From assembly GCA_011526095.1 (NCBI GenBank), contig WYBA01000135.1:1-64000 (forward strand): DNA of 64,000 nt. The letters run 5' to 3'. The first letter of the stretch is position 1; each line of letters begins with the position of its first letter. Position numbers and translations under genes: made by a program. Shown here piece by piece: positions 1 to 12,276 of this stretch. The DNA is from Myxococcales bacterium. GTDB lineage: Bacteria > Myxococcota_A > Polyangia > Haliangiales > Haliangiaceae. Under the pieces are notes generated by a model, which worked only from the letters and a program-made list of their open reading frames with translations, had not been told where the DNA came from and ran no database searches.

Positions 1-1226
1 AGGGCGACCAGGCCCTGTCGTCCCTGCGCGGCGCGCTGCGCGTCGCGCCCGATCACCCGCGCGCCCTCGCCTACCTGATCCTCCTCGGCGGCGCCGCCGA
101 GACCGAGCTCGACGCGACCGCCGCCGCCGCCGAGCGCCGCGCCACCCGCGCCCCCGCGCGCTCCAAGGACCGCGCGCTGCTCGACGCCGCGGTCGCGCTG
201 CGCCGCCGCGGCCCGGCCGCCGCGCGTCGCGCGCTGCTCGACGCCGGCGCCGATCGCGATCGCGAGCTGGCGTTCTGGGCCGCCGAGCTCGCCTACCGCG
301 CCGGCGACTTCGCCACCGCGCGCGACGGCTTCGCCGCGCTGCTCGACGAGCCGTCGGCGACGTTCCTCGGCCGGATCTACGACCACCACTCCTCCGTCCT
401 GATCCACGCCGACGCGCCCGACGAGGCCGTCCGCGTCGGCAAGCTCTATCACGACAAGTTCCCCGGCGAGGCGGATGCGCTCGGCGTCTACGCCACCACG
501 CTCGCGGTCGCCGGCCGGCTCGACGAGGCGCGCGGGCTCGCCGAGGAGGCGCTCGCGCTCGCCGAGGGCGAGGACACGCTCGCCGGCCTCGCCAAGGTCG
601 TCGCGCTCCAGGGCGACCTTCCCCACGCGATCGAGCTGTACCAGCGCTCGCTCGACCGCGCGCCCGAGCGCCGCCGCCCGCTGCGCCGCGCGGCGATCGG
701 CCTCTTGTCCTGGGCGCACGGCGAAGTCGCCGCGGCGCGCGCGGCGGTCCAGCCGTGCATGCCGCTCGGCGCCGACGCGCACAGCCCGCACCGCGGCGCG
801 TGCCTGTTCGTCGCCGGCGTCGTCGACCCGACGTGGACCGCCGCCGCGATCGCCCAGCTCGACGGGCTCGCCGCCGCCGCGACGCCGGTCGCCCCCGCCT
901 ACGGCGACCCCGCGCAGCTCGCCGGCCTGCTCCGCGCGCGCCAGCAGCTCGACGGCGGCGGATGCCTGCGCCCGCCCCCGCCGCCGCGCGCCGCCCCCGA
1001 CCGCGCCACGCTCGAGCCGCTGCTGACCGCCCCGCCCGACTTCTACGCCGTCTATCACGTGCCGCTGTTCGCGAGCTGGGCCACGTGCGAGCGCGCCGCG
1101 CTCGCAGCCGCCACCGGCGCCCCCGCGGACGCGGTCGCGATCCTCGAGCCCGTCGCCACCCGCGCGCCGAACCGCTGGTGGCTCCTCGACGACCTCGAGC
1201 GCTGGCGCGCCGGCGCCGCGCCGTGA
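1..1226 (+). CDS. TPR-like repeat protein, 3' part (start lies before the window)
   Basis: The frame is already open at base 3 and runs to a TGA, giving about 407 residues of a protein whose start is outside the window. It is rich in Ala, Arg and Leu and looks all-helical; segments such as ALRVAPDHPRALAYL and AIELYQRSLDRAPE have the spacing of tetratricopeptide (TPR) repeats. The last 100 residues are less repetitive. TPR tails of this kind are common in Myxococcota behind Ser/Thr kinases or in free-standing scaffold proteins; no kinase motif is present in the visible part, so the function stays open. The next gene begins 57 bases on with its own promoter-like hexamer, so this gene is probably not part of the polysaccharide operon. 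Confidence 0.7.
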   Translation, partial: GDQALSSLRGALRVAPDHPRALAYLILLGGAAETELDATAAAAERRATRAPARSKDRALLDAAVALRRRGPAAARRALLDAGADRDRELAFWAAELAYRAGDFATARDGFAALLDEPSATFLGRIYDHHSSVLIHADAPDEAVRVGKLYHDKFPGEADALGVYATTLAVAGRLDEARGLAEEALALAEGEDTLAGLAKVVALQGDLPHAIELYQRSLDRAPERRRPLRRAAIGLLSWAHGEVAAARAAVQPCMPLGADAHSPHRGACLFVAGVVDPTWTAAAIAQLDGLAAAATPVAPAYGDPAQLAGLLRARQQLDGGGCLRPPPPPRAAPDRATLEPLLTAPPDFYAVYHVPLFASWATCERAALAAATGAPADAVAILEPVATRAPNRWWLLDDLERWRAGAAP

Positions 1227-1267
1227 ACGCCGGGGCCCGCGCCGGCAACCAAGCGAGGCCCCCCTGC

Positions 1268-1273
1268 TATGCT
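1268..1273 (+). promoter_or_regulatory. -10-like hexamer (TATGCT) before the OPX gene
   Basis: TATGCT ends 10 bases before the ATG at 1284. Transcription starting about 7 bases downstream would begin almost at the start codon, giving a leaderless or nearly leaderless message. No clear -35 box was seen. It supports 1284 over the in-frame ATG at 1269, which lies inside the hexamer. Confidence 0.45.
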
Positions 1274-1283
1274 CCCCGCGTCC

Positions 1284-1898
1284 ATGCCTCCGGCCCGCCT
1301 GCTGCTCGTGATCTCCGTCGCGCTCGCCGCGCTCGTCGCCGGCTGCGGCCTGTTCCGTGACCCGCCTCCGAGCAAGTACGAGTCGCAGCCCGTGTTCGAG
1401 GAGGACACCACGCTCGGCCCGCGCGACGTGTTCGTCGTGCGCGTGTTCAAGCACGAGGACATGTCGGGCGAGTACGCCGTGTCCGAGGAGGGGACGATCA
1501 ACTTCCCCGAGATCGGCGTCGTCGAGGTCGCGGGCCGCACGCCGGCGCAGGTCGAGCAGGAGATCCAGACCCGGCTCGCCGACGGCTACCTCGTCAACCC
1601 GACGGTCTCCGTGCTGGTCAAGGAGTACAAGTCCAAGACGGTCTCCGTGCTCGGCCAGGTGCGCAAGCCGAGCGTCGTGAACTACGTGTCCGGCCTGTCG
1701 ATCGTCGACGCGATCTCGCAGGCCGGCGGGTTCACCCCGATGGCGCGCAAGAACGCCGTGAAGGTGACGCGCAAGGGCAAGGGCGACGCGCCGACGGAGT
1801 CGTTCACCGTCCCGGTCGAGTCGATCGCCAACGGCAAGGCCAACGACTTCTACCTGCGCCCCGGGGACACGGTGTTCGTCCCGGAGCGCTGGTACTGA
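1284..1898 (+). CDS. outer-membrane polysaccharide export (OPX/Wza-like) lipoprotein, short type
   Basis: A 204-residue lipoprotein: the signal peptide ends in the lipobox LVAGC (Cys21). A Poly_export domain follows (about residues 35-110, with LGPRDVFVVRVF and FPEIGVVEVAGRTPAQVE), then one SLBB domain (about 115-175, VSVLGQVRKPSVVNYV). The protein stops at DTVFVPERWY, with no room for the C-terminal amphipathic helix that forms the outer-membrane barrel in E. coli Wza, which is about 360 residues. It should be the periplasmic exit part of the export machine and need a separate outer-membrane pore; the beta-barrel at 22438-23748 is a candidate. It heads the operon with the polymerase 10 bases downstream. 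An upstream in-frame ATG at 1269 would add five residues. Confidence 0.9.
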   Translation: MPPARLLLVISVALAALVAGCGLFRDPPPSKYESQPVFEEDTTLGPRDVFVVRVFKHEDMSGEYAVSEEGTINFPEIGVVEVAGRTPAQVEQEIQTRLADGYLVNPTVSVLVKEYKSKTVSVLGQVRKPSVVNYVSGLSIVDAISQAGGFTPMARKNAVKVTRKGKGDAPTESFTVPVESIANGKANDFYLRPGDTVFVPERWY

Positions 1899-1908
1899 CG
1901 GCGCGCGC

Positions 1909-4239
1909 ATGCGCCCGCGCGACACCGCGGCCCTGATCCTCGTCGCGATCGCGCTCGCGTTCTCCGCGCTCGCGATCGGCGGCGCGCCGCGGTGGGCCGC
2001 GTGCGCCTCGGCCGCGCTGTGCCTCGCCACCGCGATCCCGTACGTCACCTCGCGCCGGACCGCGTCGAGCCCGTCGCCGCTGCTCTACCCGCTCGCGATC
2101 GCCGCCGGCCTCACCGCGCTCCAGCTCGTGCCGCTGCCGCGCGCGATCGCCGAGCAGCTCGTCCCCGCCAAGCTCGCGCTCGTCACCGAGAACGCCGCCG
2201 CCTGGGGCGACGCCCCGCCCGCCTGGGTCGTCGCCTCGTACGACCCACCCGCGACGCTGGTCGAGCTCGCCAAGCTGTGCGGCTACCTCGCCCTCGGCTG
2301 GACCTGCGTCCGCCTATCTGCGCAGCGCCGCGCCCGCCGCTGGCTCGCGACGGCAGTCGCCGGCGTCGCCACGCTCGTCGCAGTCGTGACGCTCGCGCAT
2401 CGCGCCGCCGGCACGGCCGAGATCTACGGCGCGCTGAACCCCGGGTTCCCGTCGCAGCTCGTCGGGCCGATCGTCAACGTCAACCACCTGGCGGCCTACC
2501 TCGGGCTGATCGTGCCCCTGGCCCTCGCGCTCGCCGTCACCGCGCGCGGCGCGGCGCGCGCCGCCTGGCTCGGAGCGACCGTGATCGTCGCCGCGACGAC
2601 GCTGCTCACCGCCTCGCGCGGCGGCGCCCTCAGCCTCGTCGCCGGGGTCGTCGTCGTCGCGACGCTGCTGGTCGTCCAGCGCCGGGCCGGGGTCGCCGAG
2701 TCGGGACGACGCACGCCGCCGTCCGTCGCGATCCCCGCGGCGATCGTCACCGTGTGCGCGGTCGTGCTACTCGGCGCGCTCACGGCCGGCGACGTCGCCG
2801 GCGAGCTCGAGGCGACGCGACTCGACGAGCTGAGGGACCCCCACAGCAAGTATCAGGTGTGGATCGCCTCGCTGGACCTGCTGCACGAGACGCACTGGCT
2901 CGGCGCAGGCCGCGGCGCGTTCGAGGCCGGGTTCACGCCGTACGGGCCGGGACTGCGCGCCTACTCGCACGCGGAGAACAGCTACCTGCAGGCGGCGCTC
3001 GACCTCGGCGTGCCCGGCGCGCTCGCGCTGGCGGCGGCGCTCGTCCTCGTCGCGCGCGCGGTCGTCCGACGGTGGCGCCACGGCCCGCTCGAGGCCGCCG
3101 TGATCGCGGGCGGCGTCGCGCTGGCGATCCACGACCTCGCCGACTTCGCGATCGAGCTCCCGGCGGTCGCGGCGGCGACGATCGCCACGCTCGCGGTGGC
3201 GCTGCCCGAGCGCCTCGGCACCGCGACCGACACGACGGGCGGTCGCGCCGCGGCACCTCCGCGCCGCGTCGTCGGCACGCGGGCCGTGACGCTCGCGGCG
3301 TTCGCAGGAATCGTCGCGCTCGCCGCGTCGCCGCTCGGCCGCGGGGCACGCGCCGAGGGCGCCGCGGTCGCCGCCATCGCCGCGCCGCGTGACCAGCTCG
3401 CCGCCGCGCGCGCCGCGTGGGCGCGCCACCCGGCCGACGCGATGCTCGCCGGTCGCGCCGCCCAGGCGGCGTTCGCGCTCGGCGACAACCGCGCCGCCGC
3501 GCTCGTCAACCGGGCGCTGACGCGCGACCCGCGCCACGGTGGGCTCTACCACCTCGCCGCGCGCATGCTCGCGCGGTCACAGCGCCCGACGCAGTCCGCC
3601 GCTGCGTTCGCCCAGGCGATCCGCTGGACGATCGAGCTCGGACCGATCGTCGCCGATGTCGTGCGCGTGTTCGACACCCCCGAGCGCGTGGCCGCGGCGC
3701 TGCCGTCGGAGCCGCGCCAGCTGTGGCGGGTGCTCCGCGCGCTCCGCGATCATCCGGACCACGCGCTCGCCTACGCGCGCCGGGTCGCCGCCGATCACCC
3801 GCGCGACGCCGCGGTGCAGGCCCAGCTCGCCGACGTCGCGCTGTCGCGCCGGGACGCCGCGCTCGCCCTCGCCGCGGCGCGCGCCGCGTGGGGCACCGCG
3901 CCGACCGCCCGCCACGCCACCCTGCTCGGGCGCGCGCTCACGCTGAGCGGCGACGCCAGCGGCGCGCTCGCCCACCTGACCGCGGCCGTCGAGGCGACCG
4001 CCGGAGCCTCGCGCGACGACCGCGCGCTGCTGCTGTTCGCGCTGGCCGAGGCCCAGGTCGCAGGCAAGGACCCAGCCGCCGCCAAGGCGACGCTCGAGCG
4101 CGCCCTCGCGGTCGCCGAGGGCAGCCGACACCTGATGCAGCACGCGCACTTGCGGCTCGCCGCGGTCGAGGACCTGCTCGGGAACCGCAACCAGGCCGAG
4201 TGGGAGCGACGCCGGGCGGCCGAGCTCGCGCTGGACTGA
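1909..4239 (+). CDS. O-antigen ligase/polymerase family membrane protein with C-terminal TPR region
   Basis: 776 residues. Residues 1 to about 430 hold some ten or more hydrophobic segments with the pattern of the Wzy_C/O-antigen ligase family, including the long periplasmic loop before EATRLDELRDPHSKYQVW and the GAGRGAFEAGF and AENSYLQAALDLGVPGALAL signatures typical of the family. The rest (about 460-776) is soluble, Ala-rich and helical with TPR-like pairs (ALVNRALTRDPRHGGLYHLA). The family joins polysaccharide units either to each other or to an acceptor. A second, unrelated polymerase-like gene lies at 12277-13551, so which one polymerises the repeat unit cannot be told from sequence alone. 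It lies between the OPX and co-polymerase genes of the operon. Confidence 0.85.
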   Translation: MRPRDTAALILVAIALAFSALAIGGAPRWAACASAALCLATAIPYVTSRRTASSPSPLLYPLAIAAGLTALQLVPLPRAIAEQLVPAKLALVTENAAAWGDAPPAWVVASYDPPATLVELAKLCGYLALGWTCVRLSAQRRARRWLATAVAGVATLVAVVTLAHRAAGTAEIYGALNPGFPSQLVGPIVNVNHLAAYLGLIVPLALALAVTARGAARAAWLGATVIVAATTLLTASRGGALSLVAGVVVVATLLVVQRRAGVAESGRRTPPSVAIPAAIVTVCAVVLLGALTAGDVAGELEATRLDELRDPHSKYQVWIASLDLLHETHWLGAGRGAFEAGFTPYGPGLRAYSHAENSYLQAALDLGVPGALALAAALVLVARAVVRRWRHGPLEAAVIAGGVALAIHDLADFAIELPAVAAATIATLAVALPERLGTATDTTGGRAAAPPRRVVGTRAVTLAAFAGIVALAASPLGRGARAEGAAVAAIAAPRDQLAAARAAWARHPADAMLAGRAAQAAFALGDNRAAALVNRALTRDPRHGGLYHLAARMLARSQRPTQSAAAFAQAIRWTIELGPIVADVVRVFDTPERVAAALPSEPRQLWRVLRALRDHPDHALAYARRVAADHPRDAAVQAQLADVALSRRDAALALAAARAAWGTAPTARHATLLGRALTLSGDASGALAHLTAAVEATAGASRDDRALLLFALAEAQVAGKDPAAAKATLERALAVAEGSRHLMQHAHLRLAAVEDLLGNRNQAEWERRRAAELALD

Positions 4240-4241
4240 CG

Positions 4242-4265
4242 TGCGAAAAGGGCTTAGCTTTCGCA
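4242..4265 (+). terminator. hairpin between polymerase and BY-kinase genes (terminator or attenuator)
   Basis: TGCGAAA and TTTCGCA form a 7-bp stem around a 10-base loop just after the polymerase stop codon. There is no T-run after it, so it is not a classical intrinsic terminator. A TAGCTT hexamer (4255-4260) inside it could be a -10 box for the BY-kinase gene, which, unlike most genes here, has a leader and a strong ribosome binding site. Confidence 0.3.
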
Positions 4266-4313
4266 GTCCTGCACGACCAGCACGCCTGAACGCCAGCCGG
4301 CGTCCCGGCGTCT

Positions 4314-4319
4314 AAGGAG
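4314..4319 (+). promoter_or_regulatory. strong ribosome binding site of the BY-kinase gene
   Basis: AAGGAG lies 5 bases before the GTG start codon. It is one of the few good Shine-Dalgarno sequences in the window and fixes the GTG as the start. Confidence 0.75.
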
Positions 4320-4324
4320 CCACC

Positions 4325-6538
4325 GTGACCTCGCCCGCGCCTGCCGCCCCCGCCCCTGCCGCGCCACGCCTCCCCGGCGCGACGCGCGACGAGGACGACG
4401 TCACCAGCAGCCTGCTCCGCTACGTGCGCGTCGTGCGCGCGCGCCTGTGGATCGTGATCGCGGTCGTCGCCGCCGGGGTCACCGCGTCGGTGCTGTACAC
4501 GATGCGCCAGCCCAGGATCTACGGTGCCACCGCGACCGTGGTGGTCAACCCGCAGGCGCCGCGCGTGCTCGGCTCCGACCAGGAGTCGGTGATCGAGCTC
4601 GGCGCCGGCAGCTACTGGTCGAACCAGGAGTACTACAACACGCAGGTCGACATCCTGACCGCGTTCCCGCTGGCGCGCGCGACCGTCGAGAAGCGCCACG
4701 GGGACGTGTTCTTCTACGAGCTGCTGGTGCCGGAGAAGCAGGCCGAGGGCCTGAGCCAGGCCGAGCGGATCGATCAGGCCGCCGACACGCTCAAGGGGAT
4801 GATCGCCGCGGCGCAGAACCGGGAGAGCCGGATCGTCGCGATCACGGTCAAGCACACCGACGGCGCGCTCGCGATGGCGCTGGCCAACGAGCACGTCAAG
4901 AGTTACATCGCGGCGACCGTCGCCAAGCGGACCGTCGGCGCCGACAAGAGCAGCAAGTTCCTGTCGAAGGAGCTCGACGCGGCCGAGGCGGCGCTGCGCG
5001 ACTCGGAGAAGAAGCTCTACGAGTTCAAGGAGCAGCACGACATCATCTCGGTCTCGCTCGAGGACCGGCAGAACATCCTCGCCAACGACATCACGCGCTA
5101 CACCGCCGCGCTGAGCGACGCGCGGATCAAGCGGATCGAGCTGGCGTCGCTGCGCAAGCGCGCGATGGCGCTGCAGCACGAGGAGGTGCTCGAGTCGCCG
5201 GTGTTCGCGCTCGCGTCGAACGCCGAGACGGTCGACCTGCTCAAGAAGCAGTACATCGACGAGAAGCAGAAGTTCCTCGAGGTCGAGCAGGAGTTCGGCC
5301 CCAAGAGCGACCGCTTCATCCAGCAGAAGAAGAAGGTCGACGACCTCTACGCGTCGATCCAGGGCGAGGCGCGCCGCGCGCGCCGCGAGCTCGACGAGAA
5401 GTACCAGGCGGCGCTCGCCTCGGAGGGCGCGTTCGCGGCCGAGCTCGACCGGCTGAAGAAGGAGGCGCTCGCGCTCGGGCCGATCAACGTCGACTACAGC
5501 CGGCTCGAGCGCCAGTTCAAGAGCGACGCCGAGAACCACGAGCGGCTGGTCGGCCGGCTGCGCGCGAGCGAGCAGGAGGGGCGCAACGAGCAGATCAACG
5601 TCGACGAGAACGAGTACGCGCGGGCCGCGTACCTCGTCAGCCCGCGGATGAAGGTCAACGTCGCGCTCGCGATGATGCTGTCGCTGCTGCTCGGCGTCGG
5701 CCTGGCGTTCCTGCTCGACTACATGGACCGCACGATCAAGAGCGCCGAGGACGTCGAGCGCGCGGTCGGCGCGCCGCTGCTCGGCGTGATCCCGGTCGTG
5801 GCCGAGGCGCCGTCGGGCGACGACCCGAAGGCGCAGCGCGAGCGCGACCTCTACGTGTTCGCCAACCCGACGTCGCGCGCGGCGGAGTGCTGCCGGTCGA
5901 TCCGCACCAACATCCTGTTCTCCGCCGCCGACCGGCCGATGAAGACGATCACCGTGTCGAGCCCGCGCCCGCGCGAGGGCAAGACGACGACGACGATCTA
6001 CATGGGCACGACGATGGCCCAGAGCGGGCAGAAGATCCTGATCGTCGACACCGACCTGCGCCGCCCGCGCCTCCACAAGTCGCTGGGCGTGTCGAAGAAC
6101 CGCGGCCTGACCAACCTGATCCTCGGCGACGCGTCGTTCGACGACTGCATCAAGTCGACCGACATCCCGAACCTCTACATCCTGCCGTCGGGGCCGCAGC
6201 CGCCGAACCCGGCCGAGCTGCTGCTGACGCAGAAGTTCAAGCAGGTGCTCGCCGAGCTCGAGGCGCGGTTCGACCGGGTCCTGCTCGACTCGCCGCCCGT
6301 GCTCGCGGTCACCGACGCCGTCGTGCTGTCGCGCCTGTCGAGCGGCGTCATGCTGATCGCCCAGGCCGGCAAGACCCAGCTCGGCGACGTGTCGATGGCG
6401 GCGCGCCAGTTCAAGGACGTCGACGCGCCGATCCTCGGCGTGATCCTCAACGACATGGACATCTCGGACCGCCGCTACGGCGGGTACTACTACTACGCCT
6501 ACGGCAACTACGGCGAAGCCGCGGACACGAAGGCCTGA
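4325..6538 (+). CDS. polysaccharide co-polymerase fused to bacterial tyrosine autokinase (Wzc/Wzz-BY-kinase)
   Basis: 737 residues with the full Wzc layout. A Pro/Ala N-terminus is followed by a Wzz domain with transmembrane segment 1 (about 42-60), a long periplasmic coiled coil (about 190-420) and transmembrane segment 2 (MKVNVALAMMLSLLLGVGLA). The cytoplasmic kinase has Walker A in PREGKTTT, Walker A' in ILIVDTDLRRPR and Walker B in FDRVLLDSPPV. The tail RRYGGYYYYAYGNYGE holds seven Tyr, the usual autophosphorylation cluster. In the family, cycles of Tyr phosphorylation control polymer length and export through the OPX protein. The stop codon is followed after one base by the next gene, so translation is probably coupled. 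Confidence 0.95.
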   Translation: MTSPAPAAPAPAAPRLPGATRDEDDVTSSLLRYVRVVRARLWIVIAVVAAGVTASVLYTMRQPRIYGATATVVVNPQAPRVLGSDQESVIELGAGSYWSNQEYYNTQVDILTAFPLARATVEKRHGDVFFYELLVPEKQAEGLSQAERIDQAADTLKGMIAAAQNRESRIVAITVKHTDGALAMALANEHVKSYIAATVAKRTVGADKSSKFLSKELDAAEAALRDSEKKLYEFKEQHDIISVSLEDRQNILANDITRYTAALSDARIKRIELASLRKRAMALQHEEVLESPVFALASNAETVDLLKKQYIDEKQKFLEVEQEFGPKSDRFIQQKKKVDDLYASIQGEARRARRELDEKYQAALASEGAFAAELDRLKKEALALGPINVDYSRLERQFKSDAENHERLVGRLRASEQEGRNEQINVDENEYARAAYLVSPRMKVNVALAMMLSLLLGVGLAFLLDYMDRTIKSAEDVERAVGAPLLGVIPVVAEAPSGDDPKAQRERDLYVFANPTSRAAECCRSIRTNILFSAADRPMKTITVSSPRPREGKTTTTIYMGTTMAQSGQKILIVDTDLRRPRLHKSLGVSKNRGLTNLILGDASFDDCIKSTDIPNLYILPSGPQPPNPAELLLTQKFKQVLAELEARFDRVLLDSPPVLAVTDAVVLSRLSSGVMLIAQAGKTQLGDVSMAARQFKDVDAPILGVILNDMDISDRRYGGYYYYAYGNYGEAADTKA

Positions 6539-6539
6539 C

Positions 6540-8495
<1,956 letters not shown>

Positions 8496-8505
8496 AGTCT
8501 CGCCC

Positions 8506-9635
<1,130 letters not shown>

Positions 9636-9639
<4 letters not shown>

Positions 9640-10247
9640 CGCGCGGCCCGGTCCAGGTGATCGGCGCCGGCGGCCACGCCAAGGTCGCGATCGCGACGCT
9701 GCTCGACATGGGCCACGACGTCGTCGCCGTGTGGGACGACGCGGTGGCCAAGCACGGCACGGCGCTGCTCGGCGTCCCGGTGCGCGGCGCGATCGCCGGC
9801 GCGGTCGCCCACGGCGACGTGCCCGCCGTGCTCGCGATCGGCGACAACCGCGCCCGCGCCGCCCTCGCGGCGCGGCTCCCGCTGACCTGGGCGACCGCGG
9901 TCCACCCCACCGCCTACGTCCACCCATCCGTGCGCCTCGGCCCCGGCACCGTCGTGTTCGCCGGCGCCGTGATCCAGCCCGACACGGTGATCGGCGCCCA
10001 CGCCATCGTCAACACCGGCGCCACCGTCGACCACGACTGCGTCCTCGGGGACTTCGTCCACCTCGGGCCCGGCGTCCACCTGTGCGGCGGCGTCACCGTG
10101 GGCGAGGGCGCGCTGCTGGGCGTGGCAGCCTGCGCGAGACCTGGCGCCCGGGTCGGAGCGTGGGCCGTGGTCGGGGCGGGCGCGGCGGTGGTGGCCGCGG
10201 TCCACGATGGGGCGATCGTGGTGGGCGTGCCGGCGCGGTTGCGCTAG
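9636..10247 (+). CDS. NeuD/PglD-family sugar O/N-acetyltransferase
   Basis: 203 residues. An N-terminal Rossmann-like domain (VIGAGGHAKVAIATLLDMG, like the GASGHGKV start of PglD) is followed by a left-handed beta-helix of hexapeptide repeats from about residue 90. VNTGATVDHDCVLGDF holds the His-Asp pair that matches the catalytic base of PglD. PglD acetylates the 4-amino group of the UDP-amino sugar; with the two genes before it this completes a three-step set. It overlaps the aminotransferase by four bases. An O-acetyltransferase role (NeuD proper) cannot be excluded, but no sialic acid genes are nearby. Confidence 0.88.
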
Positions 10248-10392
10248 GATGGCGGCCAGTTCTGGGGGACCGTGGCCCTGCTCGATGGGGCCCTGCAATC
10301 TCACCGCTCTCGTCGCGGCTTGTTGGCCACTAGATTGGTGCTTGGAGTGCGCGGAGAGCCTAACTCACACGAGGACGAAGGAGCCTGGACAC

Positions 10393-11421
10393 ATGCTGAA
10401 GCGCAATCTGGTCATCGCGAGCGTTCTTCTCCTACCACTCAGCGCCTGCGTCGAGGCTGACGCGCCGGAGCCGGATGAGGACGCGCTCGCGACCCTCGGC
10501 CAAGAGGTTGTCGGCGACTGCACCGTGACGCTCACGATGAGCCCCACGTCCCCGCAGTCTGCGGGCACGGCGGTGGTCGGTACCGCGGAGGCTACCTGCA
10601 TCGACGGGACGCCCGAGTACGCGTTCTACCGCCGCGGCCCCGACCTGAAGTGGAGCCTGGTGCAGGCGTACAGCGGCGACAACACCCTGGACTGGGACAC
10701 GACCACGGCGATCACCGGCGACTACGTCATCCAGGCGTGGGCGCGGCGCAGCGGGCAGACGTTGTCGTACGAGGGCGCGTCGCCCGCGCGGACGTACACG
10801 ATCGAGAATGGCAACTCGTCCTGCTATTCGCCGACGTTCGTCAGCTCGCCTTCCTCGCCGCAGCCGCCCGGAACGACGATCTCGCTGACGCCTTCGTCGA
10901 CCTGCACCCCCGGTGCGACGGCCGAGTACAAGTACTACGTTCGCAACCCGGCCAACCAGTGGAGCGTGCTGCAGGACTGGACGACCAGCCCGGCCAACTG
11001 GAGCACGACGGGCCTGGCAACCGGGAGCTACCGGCTGCAGGTGTGGTCGCGCGCGGTGGGCAGCACGGCGACCTTCCAGGGGTCGTCCGCGGTCGCGACG
11101 TACTCGCTGTCGAGCCCCGCATGCACGGGCGCGATCCTGTACACGCCGACGCCGACGTCGCCGCGGCCGATCGGGACGCAGGTCAACATCTCCGGCCTGG
11201 GAACGTGCCCGGAGGGCAGCACGGCGGAGTATCGGTTCTGGATCCGGCGCCCTGACAACACGTGGTTCGCGCTCGGTGCGTACTCGACGACCCCCTCGGC
11301 CACGTGGGACACGACGGGCGCGGCGGCCGGAACGTACACGCTGCAGGCATGGGTTCGCCGTGTCGGCAACACCGGCACGTACGACGTCGCGAGCACGCTC
11401 AAGTCCTACGTCCTGCAGTGA
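10393..11421 (+). CDS. secreted lipoprotein with three ~100-residue repeats (unknown function)
   Basis: 342 residues. A lipoprotein signal ends in LPLSAC (Cys19); a short acidic linker follows. Then come three related units of about 100 residues (roughly 41-140, 141-240, 241-342). Each starts with a Cys and a Ser/Pro-rich strand (MSPTSPQ, SSPSSPQ, TPTPTSPR), has a second Cys about 25 residues on, an aromatic core (YAFYRR, YKYYVR, YRFWIR) and ends with a YxLQ(A/V)W.R strand. They look like small disulphide-bonded beta-sandwich domains. The gene has a good ribosome binding site (AAGGAG at 10378-10383, spacing 9) and a less GC-rich upstream region than its neighbours. It sits inside the polysaccharide locus, so a surface or matrix role is possible but not shown. 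Confidence 0.8.
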   Translation: MLKRNLVIASVLLLPLSACVEADAPEPDEDALATLGQEVVGDCTVTLTMSPTSPQSAGTAVVGTAEATCIDGTPEYAFYRRGPDLKWSLVQAYSGDNTLDWDTTTAITGDYVIQAWARRSGQTLSYEGASPARTYTIENGNSSCYSPTFVSSPSSPQPPGTTISLTPSSTCTPGATAEYKYYVRNPANQWSVLQDWTTSPANWSTTGLATGSYRLQVWSRAVGSTATFQGSSAVATYSLSSPACTGAILYTPTPTSPRPIGTQVNISGLGTCPEGSTAEYRFWIRRPDNTWFALGAYSTTPSATWDTTGAAAGTYTLQAWVRRVGNTGTYDVASTLKSYVLQ

Positions 11422-11449
11422 GGAGCGACGGTGCGCGGGGGCGTCGTCG

Positions 11450-12244
11450 TCACGGACGACGTCCCCGGCCCCACAGCAATCCGTCCCACAGGAGCCGTCC
11501 GAGGCCGGGGATGGATGGCGCCGCAAGGTTCCACGCCCGCGCGCCGGTCCGATAGGAGAGCCCCGCGAGACCCGGGCGGGGCCTCGAGCTGGGAAGGACC
11601 GGCCCCATCGCGGCGCCGGTGACGACCTCCACGAGCCCCACCGACGCCAGCGCGGTCTGCAGCGCGCGTTCGGACATGATGGTGAGGTTGTGCGTGTCCA
11701 GCGTCTCCGCGCTGAACCGCTCGAGCAGCCCCCTCACCACCGGGTGCGCGTAGTTGGGCACGGTGACCGCGACGTGGGCCCCTCGACGCGCGAGACGGAC
11801 ATGCGCGCGGAGGATCTCGGACGGATCGTCGAAGTGCTCGATCAGTCCGAACGAGACCACCAGGTCGGCGCCCCCGCGCGGGTCGATGGTGCGCGCGTCG
11901 CCCTGGCGCAGCTCGGCCGCGATCCCTGCCGCTCGCAGTCGCTCGGACGTGATGCGCAGGCCTTGCTCCGCCATGTCCACACCCTGGTAGCGGTGATGGG
12001 GGCGCTGCTGGTGCATGCGCAGCAGCATGCTGCCGGGAGCGCAGCCGAGCTCGAGCACGTCGATCGCCTGCCCCATCGCCGCTGCGTCGAGCAACTCGGC
12101 GATGACGGCATCGTGAGCACGCACCCACGGTAGCCGAGCGCGAAGGTGCCCACGGAGCAGCCCGGTGCGGCTCCCGGGAAGCCGGCTCCAGATCGCATCC
12201 CACCCGCTGGACGTGGTGAGGTCTCCTTCCGACGGCGAGGTCAT
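11450..12244 (-). CDS. class I SAM-dependent methyltransferase
   Basis: 264 residues. Motif I is VLELGCAPGSMLLRM, with the acidic residue of motif II in YQGVDMAEQG and a post-motif DLVVSFGLIEHFDDP, the layout of Methyltransf_11/25 enzymes. The last 60 residues are Pro/Arg-rich. Placed directly behind a polymerase gene in a glycan locus, it may methylate a sugar or the chain end, but the family does not fix the substrate. A TAGACT hexamer 6 bases before the ATG suggests its own transcript in addition to any read-through from the polymerase gene. Confidence 0.82.
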   Translation of the reverse strand: MTSPSEGDLTTSSGWDAIWSRLPGSRTGLLRGHLRARLPWVRAHDAVIAELLDAAAMGQAIDVLELGCAPGSMLLRMHQQRPHHRYQGVDMAEQGLRITSERLRAAGIAAELRQGDARTIDPRGGADLVVSFGLIEHFDDPSEILRAHVRLARRGAHVAVTVPNYAHPVVRGLLERFSAETLDTHNLTIMSERALQTALASVGLVEVVTGAAMGPVLPSSRPRPGLAGLSYRTGARAWNLAAPSIPGLGRLLWDGLLWGRGRRP

Positions 12245-12250
12245 CTCGCC

Positions 12251-12256
12251 AGTCTA
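12251..12256 (-). promoter_or_regulatory. -10-like hexamer (TAGACT) before the methyltransferase gene
   Basis: Read on the minus strand, TAGACT ends 6 bases before the ATG. A CTGACG box 18 bases upstream is a fair -35. Transcription would start at or next to the A of the start codon. Confidence 0.45.
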
Positions 12257-12276
12257 GCCGTTGAGGGGGGCAGGCG

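Noticed and set aside
10272..10460. A 62-residue plus-strand frame before the three-repeat lipoprotein
   Set aside because: It overlaps the signal peptide of the real gene in another frame and has no protein-like features.
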